Origin: Blastocatellia bacterium | GTDB lineage: Bacteria > Acidobacteriota > Blastocatellia > Chloracidobacteriales > Chloracidobacteriaceae | NCBI GenBank assembly: GCA_019695185.1 | Contig: JAIBAN010000051.1 | Location: 1-57,935, forward strand | Length of the DNA stretch: 57,935 nucleotides | Direction: 5' to 3' | Translations under genes and position numbers: made by a program | Shown: piece by piece, positions 27,202 through 35,391 of the stretch | Numbering within the stretch: the first letter of the stretch is position 1 | Layout of the letters: each line of letters opens with the position of its first letter | Notes under the pieces: model-generated | What the model saw: only the letters and a program-made list of their open reading frames with translations | Told to the model about the DNA's origin: nothing | The model's database searches: none

Positions 27202-28029
27202 TCAGTCAGGTTGCCTTGCTTTGATGGAAAAGAGCAAAGGCAGCGAAGTTTCATCCGGGAAACGCCACCAGCCATCCGCGCTTTTCTGCATGGCAGGAAA
27301 AAGCTGGCACACATAAAACGGGAATTCATGCAGAAATTCGATGTGCAAACCGGCTTCAAGCAGCGCGTTGATGACATCGCCAATGGTGTAAACCCAAATG
27401 CACTCGGTCGTGTTGCGAATTGGCACTGAGGCATCGGTATAGGTCGCTTCCTGAATGAGTTCCAATGGTTTGCCCGGAGAAAAATAAGGATAGCCAACCT
27501 GGAGCCCCGTCACAGTTTTGGAATCGTCAAAGACCAACCCAAACGGGTGCGAATCGGCTATGTAAAAAATACCGCCCGGCTTCAAAAAGTGTGCAATCAC
27601 CCGTGCCCATTCCTTCAAATCGGGTAACCAGCACAAAACGCCGTACGAAGTGAACACAATGTCGAATTGGCCGGATAAATTTTGCGGCAACTCATACAGA
27701 TTGGAACAAACAAACCGGGCCGGGATGTCGCATTCACGGCTCAATTGAGTGGCGGTTTCAATCGCCTGGTCGGAAAAATCAGCCCCGGTGACCTGTGCCC
27801 CCAGCCGCGCCCAGGAAAGCGTGTCCAAGCCAAAATGGCATTGCAGATGGAGCAACGACTTGCCCTGCACGGGTCCCAGTTCCTCACGCTCCAGCGGCAT
27901 GAGCGCCAGATTGCCACTGCGGAATCCGTCCACGTCATAAAACCGGGAGGCGGCATGGATGGCTACCAGTTCGTTCCAGCGGTCCAGATTGGTTTGAAAA
28001 AAATGGCGGTAGGTTTCGCTTTTGAACAA
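27202..28029 (-). CDS. Class I SAM-dependent methyltransferase
   Basis: About 276 residues from a TTG at 28029, chosen because homologue-like sequence begins there (RHFFQTNLDRWNELV) and a purine run AAGAAAGAAAG precedes it. The frame extends to a GTG at 28122 with a Cys-rich leader that looks non-coding. Motif I is LLHLQCHFGLDTLSWARLGAQVTGAD (~40-65), followed by the acidic SAM-ribose residue in GADFSDQAIE and motif IV FDIVFTSYGVLCWLPD. Substrate unknown; the family acts on small molecules. It follows no obvious pathway neighbour. Its stop lies 108 bp from the peroxiredoxin start on the same strand. Confidence 0.85.
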   Translation of the reverse strand: MFKSETYRHFFQTNLDRWNELVAIHAASRFYDVDGFRSGNLALMPLEREELGPVQGKSLLHLQCHFGLDTLSWARLGAQVTGADFSDQAIETATQLSRECDIPARFVCSNLYELPQNLSGQFDIVFTSYGVLCWLPDLKEWARVIAHFLKPGGIFYIADSHPFGLVFDDSKTVTGLQVGYPYFSPGKPLELIQEATYTDASVPIRNTTECIWVYTIGDVINALLEAGLHIEFLHEFPFYVCQLFPAMQKSADGWWRFPDETSLPLLFSIKARQPD

Positions 28030-28171
28030 ATTCTTTCTTTCTTTCTTGGGAAGATAGGTGGATGGCGGCGATTTTCCCTGATTTCCCCGCGTAGGGCAAC
28101 AACATCCACAATCCAATTTCACATTCCCACAAAGTCAGCGTGCCAAACCTACCAGAGGAGGACCATTCTCT

Positions 28172-28807
28172 ATGAGCAATCCCAATCCCAATCAATGGAA
28201 TCAACAATGGGGACAACCCCAGAGCCAACCCCAAGCACCTGCCGGCCAGCAACCGCCGCAGGGAACCATGTATGACCCGGCCCAATATCCGCAACAGTAT
28301 CCGCAAGCCAGTTACGGGCAGCCCCCCCAAGCCAGTTACGGTCAATACCCTCACGGTTACGGACAACCACAAGGCACGATGTACAACCCACAAGTCCCCG
28401 CGCAGGGCACGATGTACAATCCGCCTGCCTATGCAGTGCCACCCCAACAAATGTCCGGCTACGGCTATGCACAGCCGGTTGCCACTGAGGATGAGCCAAA
28501 TTTGCTGAAAGGAATCGCTGCCGGAACGGTTGCAGCCATTATCGGTTCGGTGATTTGGATTGTGATTTCAGGAGTCACCCACTATCAAATCGGCTGGATG
28601 GCTGTCGGGGTTGGGTTTCTGGTGGGCATCTCCATTCAGAAATTCGGCAAAGGCTCAGACCCGGTCTTCGGGTTTGCCGGTGCCGGGCTCTCGTTGGCAG
28701 CCTGCGTGGCCGGCAATATGATTTTGGGGCTTTCTTTCAGTCCGATGGATATTCTGTTTTACGGTCTGGCGATTTATGAAGGTTACCGGTTTTCCATCAA
28801 GCAGTGA
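28172..28807 (+). CDS. YGQ-rich protein with C-terminal membrane helices
   Basis: A 211-residue protein with AGAGGAGG ahead of its ATG. Residues 1-~110 are low-complexity, rich in Gln, Pro, Tyr and Gly, with a repeated QGTMYxP motif (three times, at about 30, 67 and 78) and QASYGQ units. Residues ~112-200 form three or four hydrophobic helices (GTVAAIIGSVIWIVISGV; IGWMAVGVGFLVGISIQKF; AGAGLSLAACVAGNMILGLSF). Tails like this are often disordered and may mediate binding or phase separation. The Thr in QGTMYxP could be a phosphorylation target for the window's kinases, which is speculation. Not recognised as a named family. Confidence 0.75.
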   Translation: MSNPNPNQWNQQWGQPQSQPQAPAGQQPPQGTMYDPAQYPQQYPQASYGQPPQASYGQYPHGYGQPQGTMYNPQVPAQGTMYNPPAYAVPPQQMSGYGYAQPVATEDEPNLLKGIAAGTVAAIIGSVIWIVISGVTHYQIGWMAVGVGFLVGISIQKFGKGSDPVFGFAGAGLSLAACVAGNMILGLSFSPMDILFYGLAIYEGYRFSIKQ

Positions 28808-28808
28808 G

Positions 28809-28938
28809 GCATTTGCGATTTGCCATTTCCCATTTGTGATTTGAAAAATTCAGTTTTGAGTTACTTGAAGATTTCTTTTCTGACAACCACAAAGCCTTGC
28901 TGGTAAATGGCAAATGGGAAATCGCAAATCGCAAATGC
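28809..28938. repeat. Paired-arm repeat element (GCGATTT/GCAAATC), 35-base arms
   Basis: 28809-28843 and 28904-28938 are almost exact reverse complements over about 35 bases. Each arm is made of loosely repeating 7-9 base units (GCATTTGC, GATTTGCC, ATTTCCC). The 60-base spacer is unrelated. It fills the gap between two convergent genes and should form a strong hairpin in either transcript. Confidence 0.9.
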
Positions 28939-28940
28939 TT

Positions 28941-29543
28941 TCAGGGTTCCAGCCGATAATAGACCGGAACGATTTCCTGCGAACCGGTTTCAATCCGGGT
29001 CAGGCACAGGTCATTCAGGTGAGCCAGGGCCGCAAATGCTTTGGGGGTCAAAAGCGTTTCATTCGCCTTGGCCACATCCTCACTCAGTTTCGAAGCATGG
29101 TTGACTTCATCACCAAAACAATCCTCATCTCCGATTTTCAAAACCTCGCCAAACCCAATTCCCAAACAGACTGAAATCTGAAAATCAGCGGCTTTGCCCG
29201 CATTGTAGGCGGCAGTCACCAGGTGCATTTCACGGGCACAACGGACTGCCTGCTCCGCCGTGGGAAACAACGTAAATAAATCATCCGCTTCGGTTTTCAA
29301 CACCCTTCCCTCATGGGCAGCAACCACCGGTTTCAGCAACCGGTGCATGTGATGAATCAAGGTCAAAAAATAGGTAATCCCGTTGCGCTCGGTTCGTTCG
29401 GTGAAATCCGACATGTCGGAAAAAAGCACCGCCCAGGTTTCACCAAAGGTCGCCCAGATTTCGCGGTCCAGTGCCTCCACATCAGCCCCTGGCTCAGAGC
29501 GGCGGGCAATCAGGGCAGTCAATTTTGCAGAAGCCGGTTTCAT
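28941..29543 (-). CDS. Class III adenylate/guanylate cyclase-domain protein with altered catalytic residue
   Basis: A 200-residue, stand-alone cyclase homology domain with AAGGAC before its ATG. Both metal-binding aspartates appear: D43 in VLFSDMSDFT and D87 in KTEADDLF. The purine-selecting Lys (K83) is present, arguing for ATP as substrate. In the transition-state motif N-x-x-x-R the Arg is replaced: N148-H-A-S-K152. Such a change usually lowers activity sharply, so the protein may be a weak cyclase or a nucleotide-binding pseudo-enzyme. It is transcribed divergently from a Ser/Thr kinase, sharing a 181-bp control region. No cNMP-binding partner is visible. Confidence 0.85.
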   Translation of the reverse strand: MKPASAKLTALIARRSEPGADVEALDREIWATFGETWAVLFSDMSDFTERTERNGITYFLTLIHHMHRLLKPVVAAHEGRVLKTEADDLFTLFPTAEQAVRCAREMHLVTAAYNAGKAADFQISVCLGIGFGEVLKIGDEDCFGDEVNHASKLSEDVAKANETLLTPKAFAALAHLNDLCLTRIETGSQEIVPVYYRLEP

Positions 29544-29724
29544 GTGCTGTCCTTCTTCAAAGTCTTTGGGGGTGCCACCTCTGGCAGGCTCAAAATCATG
29601 TGTAACGTTTTTGGATTCCTGTCATTTCTTAAAAACAGGAGCTGTTTGGGTTGGCCCGGTTTGGCTTGCCGGACCGGCAAAAAAATTTCTTATTTTCACA
29701 TTTAATTGCGTCGGAGAACCCCAT

Positions 29725-30987
29725 ATGGTCCCCCAACACCAATGGCAACAAATCAAAAAACTGACCTGTCAAGCCCTGGCCTTGGCCCCTGAAAAGCGGC
29801 TGGCTTTTTTGTCTCAGTCAACCGCCGGGAACGAAGACATGTTCCACGAAGTGATAAATCTGGTGCAAACAGCCGAGTCGGATGTCGCCAACTTCCTGGA
29901 AGCCCCTCTTATACCTCAGTTTGACAGACAAATGAACTCATCGACCTCAGTCACCCGGCTTTCCCTGAAAGAACCGGCTGACTTGCCGCCGCAGACTCTG
30001 GTTCTGAAAAAATATGAGCTTTCCCATCCCTTGGCAACCGGAGGAGCAGGTTCAGTCTATGCCGCAAGAGAGCTGGCCAATCATCGTCAGGTTGCCATCA
30101 AAGCCCAACGCATTATTCCTTCCGCCTCTTTGACAACAGTCGAGCAGTTCCACCAGGAAGCGCTCATTACCGAATTTCTGCAACATCCAAATACGGTGCG
30201 GGTCTTTGATTATGGAGCTGAAAACGGTTTTTTCTTTTTGATTCTGGAACAGCTCAGAGGGGAAACCCTACGGTCACGCCTGAAACGCCGGGGCAGGTTT
30301 TTGCTCCCGGAAGCAATCCGACTGATTGAAACCTTGTGCGATACGCTTTTTTTTATTCATGTGAAAGGCGTTTTGCATTGTGATTTGAAACCGGAAAATA
30401 TTTTCTTTCATTCGGAAAGCACACATGAAATCATTAAAATCCTGGATTTCGGGATTTCCCAATTTCATTCCCCACTTCCACCCCCTTCTTCCCACTGTCC
30501 TGAGATGGTGTTTGGAACTCCCAGATATATGTCGCCGGAGCAGTTTGAGGGCAAAAACCTGGATGCCCGGTCAGATTTGTATACCCTGGCCCTGATTGCC
30601 TATGAAATCCTGGCTGGATGCCCGCCACATGAAGGTCAGACTTCTTTCGACATTATCCTAAACCGGTTGCAGTATGAACCAAAGAGAATTTGCCACGTGG
30701 CACCGGAAATCCCATCATCGGTGGAAGCTGTTTTGCAAACAGCGCTAGCCCGAAATCCGGCAGACCGATTCCCTTCCATTGATAGCTTTCACCAAGCCAT
30801 GAAGGCTGCTTTTGCAGAAACCCGAGTGGGAAAGCAAAGCCAGATTCAGGATTTGGCAGCTTTCCGCTTGAGTCCGGGCGAAATTGAAACCGACTTGAAT
30901 CGAACCCTGAAGCTGAACTTTGCTCCGCCTTACCTGCCCGCCACAATGTCCTCCGGGAGGTCTTCCTGGCACCTTCAGCCGGTCTAA
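29725..30987 (+). CDS. Cytoplasmic Ser/Thr protein kinase with an HCD (non-RD) catalytic loop
   Basis: About 420 residues from the ATG at 29725, preceded by CGGAG; a longer upstream frame is unsupported. The N-terminus (HQWQQIKKLTCQALALAPEKR) is a leader common in acidobacterial Ser/Thr kinases. Kinase domain ~95-370: glycine loop ATGGAGSVY, ATP Lys 126, catalytic loop H-C-D-L-K-P-E-N with Cys 219 where Arg is usual and catalytic Asp 220 intact, DFG at 241, FGTPRYMSPEQF. Loss of that Arg marks non-RD kinases, which usually do not depend on activation-loop phosphorylation. No membrane segment is present. Its stop overlaps the convergent GNAT gene by 4 bases. Confidence 0.92.
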   Translation: MVPQHQWQQIKKLTCQALALAPEKRLAFLSQSTAGNEDMFHEVINLVQTAESDVANFLEAPLIPQFDRQMNSSTSVTRLSLKEPADLPPQTLVLKKYELSHPLATGGAGSVYAARELANHRQVAIKAQRIIPSASLTTVEQFHQEALITEFLQHPNTVRVFDYGAENGFFFLILEQLRGETLRSRLKRRGRFLLPEAIRLIETLCDTLFFIHVKGVLHCDLKPENIFFHSESTHEIIKILDFGISQFHSPLPPPSSHCPEMVFGTPRYMSPEQFEGKNLDARSDLYTLALIAYEILAGCPPHEGQTSFDIILNRLQYEPKRICHVAPEIPSSVEAVLQTALARNPADRFPSIDSFHQAMKAAFAETRVGKQSQIQDLAAFRLSPGEIETDLNRTLKLNFAPPYLPATMSSGRSSWHLQPV

Positions 30988-31430
30988 CTCGTTTTTTGGT
31001 AAACGTCCGGAAAATGAAGCTGCATAAACCTCTCCGGATTGGGAATCGGGACAAACCCGAACTGGGCATAGAGCCCGTGTGCATCACGGGTGGCCAGCAT
31101 CCAGCGGCGCAAGCCCTGGACTTCCCCCTGCGAAAGAATGACCTCCATCAGCCATTTGCTGAGGCCCCGCCCCCGGTAGGCTTCCAAAATAAACACATCC
31201 GCCAGATAAGCAAACGTGGCGTAATCAGTTACCAGACGGGCAAAACCGATTTGTTCCGTCCCGTGATAAACCCCAAAGTTGAGCGAATGCTGAACCGATT
31301 TTTTGACAAGCTCCACAGGGATTCCGGCGGCCCAATAGGAATTGGTTAGAAACTGGTGGATGACATTCAAGTCCAGGCGGGCTGGGTCGGTGCTAATCGT
31401 GAATTCGTCGCGGTGGTGTTCGGAAAACAT
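30984..31430 (-). CDS. GNAT-family N-acetyltransferase
   Basis: About 148 residues from the ATG at 31430, preceded by CGGAG; an upstream extension through repeat DNA is rejected. It is a GNAT fold: beta4-alpha3 with VFILEAYRGRGLSKWLMEV (acetyl-CoA pyrophosphate loop R-G-R-G-L), then GLRRWMLATRDAHGLYAQFGF with the typical Tyr. The sequence resembles small GNATs that acetylate amino groups of metabolites; the substrate is unknown. It is the last gene behind metG, with a repeat element between them. Its stop codon overlaps the convergent kinase gene. Confidence 0.88.
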   Translation of the reverse strand: MFSEHHRDEFTISTDPARLDLNVIHQFLTNSYWAAGIPVELVKKSVQHSLNFGVYHGTEQIGFARLVTDYATFAYLADVFILEAYRGRGLSKWLMEVILSQGEVQGLRRWMLATRDAHGLYAQFGFVPIPNPERFMQLHFPDVYQKTS

Positions 31431-31443
31431 TGCAAAGACTCCG

Positions 31444-31531
31444 CTGTTTGCTTTTGAGTTTTGAGTTTTCCAGGCCGACAACCTCAATCACCCGGCGGTC
31501 AAACTCAAAACTCAAAACTCAAAACAAACAG
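31444..31531. repeat. Paired-arm heptamer repeat element (GAGTTTT)
   Basis: CTGTTTGC followed by GAGTTTT units (31444-31469) faces AAACTCA units ending CAAACAG (31501-31531). Arms of about 25 bases pair almost perfectly around a 31-base spacer. On the minus strand it begins right after the metG stop and ends shortly before the GNAT gene. Confidence 0.88.
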
Positions 31532-31532
31532 C

Positions 31533-33575
31533 TTACTTCAGCCGGGCTCCGTTCGGCACGTCTTCCGTAAAGGTCGCCAGCACCGGACGCCCTTCTTCAC
31601 CGATGGACGCGGCCAACAGCATCCCCTGCGACTCAAGCCCGCGCATTTTACGGGGAGCCAGGTTGGCCACCACGACGATTTTACGCCCCACCAGTTTTTC
31701 CGGCTCATAGTACATGGCAATTCCGGCCAGAATCTGGCGTGGTTTTTCTTCGCCCACATCCACCTGGAGCCGCAGCAGTTTGTCAGCCTTGGGAATCCGT
31801 TCGGCTTCCAGCACCTGGGCCACGCGCAGTTCGACCTTGGTAAAATCGTCAATCGTAATGTAGCCCTTTTCCTCCACGACGGGCACCGCCGGGGATTCAA
31901 CCGTCAAAGCAGGCATGGCAGCCGGAGCCGGGGCCGCAGCCGTTGGGGCTGCTTCGGTTGCAGCCAGTGAAGCTGCTTCCGCCGCAGCCTGTTTTGCTTC
32001 ATCTTGTTTAATGTCGGTCATAACCTTTCCTTTATCGAGTCGGGGGAAGAGACCTTGAATCTCTCCGATATGCGTCCCAGAGGGGAGTGCCTCCCAACTG
32101 AGGGTTTCGGGGTTGACATCTGCCGGAGAACCGGCAAAACCCAGTTGTTGCCAGATTGCCTGGGCGGCTTCGGGCATCACCGGAGCCATGAGCACCGTGA
32201 TATGCCGCAAACCTTCGGCAGCCATATACAGAACCGTTTCCAGCAGCGGTTGCGCCGCCGGGTCTTTGGCCAGCTTCCAGGGCGCATGGTCGCTCAGGTA
32301 CTTGTCGAGCGTGGCAATCATGTGCCACACGGCCTCAACGGCACGTCCGGTGGCGATGCGCTCAAATTCCGTCAGATAGGTCTTTTCCGCTTCGGCAAAC
32401 GCTGCTTTGACGGCTTCGACGGCATTCCGCGCCTCGTCGGAAATCTCAGCCGAGGCGTTTGGCAACACCCCGTCACACGAATTGCGAATCATGGTTAGCG
32501 TCCGGCTGCTCAGATTTCCCCAACCGGCAGCCAAATCGGCGTTGACCCGGCCAATCAGGGCTTCGTAGGTAAAATCACCGTCCTGGCCAAAACTCATTTC
32601 ACGCAGGCAGAAATAACGGACCTGTTCGCGGGTGAAATACTTGAGCAGAATCCCCAGGTCAATCGTGTTGCGCAAGGTTTTCGACATCTTTCGCCCACCT
32701 GACAGCCACATGCCATGGGCAAACACTGTCTTGGGAACCGGTACCCCGGCAGCCATCAAAAAGGCCGGCCAGTAGACGGTATGAAACCGCAAAATATCCT
32801 TGCCCACCAGATGGAGCACGACCGGCCAGAAGGTTTCAAACCCCTGCCGGACATCGTTTCCAAACCCAAGCGCCGTGATGTAGTTCGACAAGGCATCAAA
32901 CCAGACATACATCGTGTGCTGCGGGTCGCCCGGCACCGGAATCCCCCACTTGACCGAAACCCGGCTGACCGAGAGGTCTTTCAGTCCGCCTTTGACAAAA
33001 CTGATGATTTCGTTGCGGCGGGCTTCGGGCTGGATGAATTCCGGGTTGTTTTCATAGAGGTCAAGCAGCCGGTCCTGAAATTCCGCGAGCTTGAAGAAAT
33101 AGCTTTCCTCGGCCACCCGCTCCGCGTGCCGGTCGTGCAGGTCACACCACGGAGCCTGTCCGGGTTCGGTTTCCTCCTTGAATTCAGCGCAGCCCGTGCA
33201 AAACCAGCCTTCATAGTGTCCTTTGTAGATGAATCCGGCTTCCTGCACTTTTTGAAACAGAACCTGCGCGCCACGTTCATGATATTCGTCCGTGGTCCGA
33301 ATCCAGTGGTCGGGCTGCAAACCGAATTTGGCAAAAGCGTCTTTGAACTCGGCAACCACGCCATCAACGTGTTCTTTGACCGGGATGCCATTTTTTTCAG
33401 CGGTTCGCTCGATGTTTTGGCCGTGTTCATCAGTACCGGTCAAAAAGAAAGTCTGCGCCCCGCATTGCCGATGATGGCGGGCCAGCGCGTCAGCCAGAAT
33501 CGTCGTGTAGAGGTGCCCCAAATGAGGCTTGGCGTTGACGTAATAAATCGGTGTCGTAACGTAAAAGGTCTTCAT
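31533..33575 (-). CDS. metG: Methionyl-tRNA synthetase
   Basis: A 680-residue class I synthetase that charges tRNA-Met. HIGH-like motif PHLGHLYT near residue 18; a zinc-type insert with CTGC and CDLH (~125-150); KMSKT signature near 300 (GGRKMSKTLRN). The helical anticodon domain spans ~350-510. An Ala-rich linker (~520-560) joins a C-terminal tRNA-binding domain (DFTKVELRVAQVLEAERI to PRKMRGLESQGMLLA), which aids dimerisation and tRNA binding. Length and domain order are normal. Only a weak GAAG precedes the ATG. It lies behind citrate synthase on the same strand, separated by a terminator-like hairpin, so it may have its own promoter. No T-box was found upstream. Confidence 0.97.
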   Translation of the reverse strand: MKTFYVTTPIYYVNAKPHLGHLYTTILADALARHHRQCGAQTFFLTGTDEHGQNIERTAEKNGIPVKEHVDGVVAEFKDAFAKFGLQPDHWIRTTDEYHERGAQVLFQKVQEAGFIYKGHYEGWFCTGCAEFKEETEPGQAPWCDLHDRHAERVAEESYFFKLAEFQDRLLDLYENNPEFIQPEARRNEIISFVKGGLKDLSVSRVSVKWGIPVPGDPQHTMYVWFDALSNYITALGFGNDVRQGFETFWPVVLHLVGKDILRFHTVYWPAFLMAAGVPVPKTVFAHGMWLSGGRKMSKTLRNTIDLGILLKYFTREQVRYFCLREMSFGQDGDFTYEALIGRVNADLAAGWGNLSSRTLTMIRNSCDGVLPNASAEISDEARNAVEAVKAAFAEAEKTYLTEFERIATGRAVEAVWHMIATLDKYLSDHAPWKLAKDPAAQPLLETVLYMAAEGLRHITVLMAPVMPEAAQAIWQQLGFAGSPADVNPETLSWEALPSGTHIGEIQGLFPRLDKGKVMTDIKQDEAKQAAAEAASLAATEAAPTAAAPAPAAMPALTVESPAVPVVEEKGYITIDDFTKVELRVAQVLEAERIPKADKLLRLQVDVGEEKPRQILAGIAMYYEPEKLVGRKIVVVANLAPRKMRGLESQGMLLAASIGEEGRPVLATFTEDVPNGARLK

Positions 33576-33601
33576 AGGTCTTCAGGGTATCCATTTTCCG
33601 G

Positions 33602-33657
33602 TAAAAAAAGAATCGAGTCTTGGGCTGAGGGTAAAGACCCTCGACCCAAGACCCGAG
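33602..33657 (-). terminator. Rho-independent terminator after citrate synthase, built from a paired-arm repeat
   Basis: Two 18-base arms (33615-33632 and 33637-33654) pair with few mismatches around a 4-base loop. Read on the minus strand, the hairpin is followed by GATTC and seven Ts. The arms use the same units seen in other repeat elements (GAGTCTTGGG, CTGAGGGT). It lies 23 bases past the citrate synthase stop. Confidence 0.85.
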
Positions 33658-33679
33658 ACCCTAAACCCAAAGCCTGAAA

Positions 33680-34831
33680 TTAACGCTCTGCCATCGGCAT
33701 GTATTCCATCTTTTCCAACCCCTGGTAATCGGCCAGCGGACGAATCAGACGGTTGTTACGCAATTGTTCGACGGTGTGCGCCATCCAACCGGAAATCCGG
33801 CTGCACGCAAAAATCGGCGTGAAGATATCAATCGGAACGTTCATCGAGTAAAACACCGCGCCGGAGAAAAAGTCCACGTTTGGATAAATCGGCTTGGAGG
33901 TCTTGGCGCTGACGAGTTTCTCGATTTTTTCGCACATTTCAAACCACTTGCTATTGCCCGTGTCCTCGCCCAGTTTCTTGGCAAAGGAGCGCAGCACCGT
34001 GGCGCGCGGGTCAATTGTGCGATAGACGCGATGCCCAAAGCCCATGACTTTCTTTTTGTTGGCGAACAGGTCGTCAATAAAGGCGTCCACGGCATCCAGG
34101 TCACCGATTTTGAGAAGCATTTCCATCACCCGCTGATTGGCTCCGCCGTGGAGCGGGCCGGCCAAGGCTCCAATCGCACCAGTGGCGGCAGCGTGAACCG
34201 CCGAAACGCCGCTTTCATTCGTGAAGGTCGAGGCAATCACGCGACCGGCAAAGGTCGAGGCATTCAATTCGTGGTCGGCGTGCAAAATCAGACACACGTC
34301 AAACACGCGGGCGCTGGACGGGTGGGGTGCTTCGCCATGCAGGGTGTACAGAAAGTTTTCTGCCACCGTGTAATCCTGCCGGGGTGCAATCGGGTCCAAC
34401 CCTTTCCGAATCCGGTCAAACGATGTTGTGAGTGTGGTCACCTGCCCAATCAACCGCACGGCTTTGCGGACATTCGCCGCATCACTGTTGTCGAGTGCGT
34501 CCGGGTCATAGGAACCAAGTGCGGAAACTGCCGTCCGCAACGCATCCATCGGCGTCGTTTCCTTCGGCAGCGAGCGCACCAGTGCCATGACTTCATCCGG
34601 TACCACTGAGCCAGCGGCCAGTTCCGCCTTGAAAGCATCCAGTTCCGCCTGTTTCGGCAAATTGCCAAACAAAAGGAAATAGCAGGTTTCTTCAAACGTT
34701 GAGTGTTCCGCCAGGTCTTGAATATCAATCCCGCGATAGGTGAGACGGCCTGCGTGACCGTCAATGAAACAAATCGAAGATTCGGCGGCAATGACGCCTT
34801 CTAAGCCTTTGACAAAATCTGCGTTCGCCAT
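33680..34831 (-). CDS. gltA: Citrate synthase
   Basis: A 383-residue citrate synthase condensing oxaloacetate and acetyl-CoA. AGGAGAACTC stands before the ATG. Landmarks: the N-terminal LEGVIAAESSICFIDG and LTYRGIDIQDLA; the first catalytic His region HADHELNASTF; the second, PLHGGANQRVMEML; GFGHRVYRTIDPRA; and the catalytic Asp region YPNVDFFSG. The short length fits the dimeric form of the citrate/2-methylcitrate synthase family rather than the longer hexameric enterobacterial enzyme. A methylcitrate role cannot be excluded, but no prp genes are nearby. Confidence 0.95.
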   Translation of the reverse strand: MANADFVKGLEGVIAAESSICFIDGHAGRLTYRGIDIQDLAEHSTFEETCYFLLFGNLPKQAELDAFKAELAAGSVVPDEVMALVRSLPKETTPMDALRTAVSALGSYDPDALDNSDAANVRKAVRLIGQVTTLTTSFDRIRKGLDPIAPRQDYTVAENFLYTLHGEAPHPSSARVFDVCLILHADHELNASTFAGRVIASTFTNESGVSAVHAAATGAIGALAGPLHGGANQRVMEMLLKIGDLDAVDAFIDDLFANKKKVMGFGHRVYRTIDPRATVLRSFAKKLGEDTGNSKWFEMCEKIEKLVSAKTSKPIYPNVDFFSGAVFYSMNVPIDIFTPIFACSRISGWMAHTVEQLRNNRLIRPLADYQGLEKMEYMPMAER

Positions 34832-35391
34832 GAGTTCTCCTATGAAAAGAAAGCCAAATGATGGAACGGGTTCAGGCTGTCATGCGACATCATGTCGGGT
34901 CAGATTCCGGTTCGAAACTCAGGGGAGCCTGGAACCGTTCACATCTCACGCCAATCCCGTTCACTTGGGTTTTAGGGCAACTGGTCGCCTGCTCGTCATA
35001 TGGTCATCACAGCGCGCAAGGCCCTGCATCGGAGGAGGGCAATCCGGTAAAAAGAACGAATGAATAATCATTCAGCAGTATGATTGCACATGAAGAACGA
35101 CGAGCAAGACAGCCGCGGGAGAATATCAAAGCGTTTGAAAAGGTGTCAACGCAGCCGGTACAACCAATTCAAGTCTGGGGAGTCTGGGGAGTCTGGGGAG
35201 TCAAAACCATTCTCAATTCTCAATTCTCAATTCTCAATTTTCAATTCAATTTTGCCAGCCAGCCAACCCCAAGTTGAAAAAATCACATCTGAACCTGATT
35301 TCATCAATGCCGGAATTTTGGATTTGAGTGCTATACTGGCCGCGCTTGCTTCCCACAGAAGAGGGCGCAACGCCCCAAGGAGAAACTTTCA
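34832..35391. other. Divergent intergenic region with tandem repeats
   Basis: This 560-base gap separates citrate synthase from the divergent M1-like gene. It contains a small palindrome (GAATGA facing TCATTC near 35059-35074) and two short tandem repeats at 35173-35252. The right end carries the AAGGAG ribosome-binding site of the next gene. No gene was recognised in it, and no convincing promoter pair was found, although both flanking genes must start from here. Confidence 0.6.
35173..35252. repeat. Two adjacent tandem repeats: (GTCTGGGGA)3 and (CAATTCT)4
   Basis: Three 9-bp GTCTGGGGA units at 35173-35202 are followed after ten bases by four CAATTCT-type heptamers (35212-35252). The first unit is a variant of the GTCTTGGGA repeat at 21.9 kb. 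Unlike other sites, the two arms belong to different unit families and do not pair. Confidence 0.85.

Noticed and set aside
29660..29690. Terminator at TTGCCGGACCGGCAA followed by A-run
   Set aside because: On the plus strand the run is A, not T; on the minus strand the T-run precedes the stem. It lies in a divergent promoter region.
32715..33677. Long plus-strand frame opposite metG
   Set aside because: It lies wholly opposite a clear metG gene and has no recognisable domain or ribosome-binding site.
33576..33679. T-box or other riboswitch ahead of metG
   Set aside because: The gap is only about 100 bases and is explained by the terminator hairpin of citrate synthase; no T-box sequence seen.
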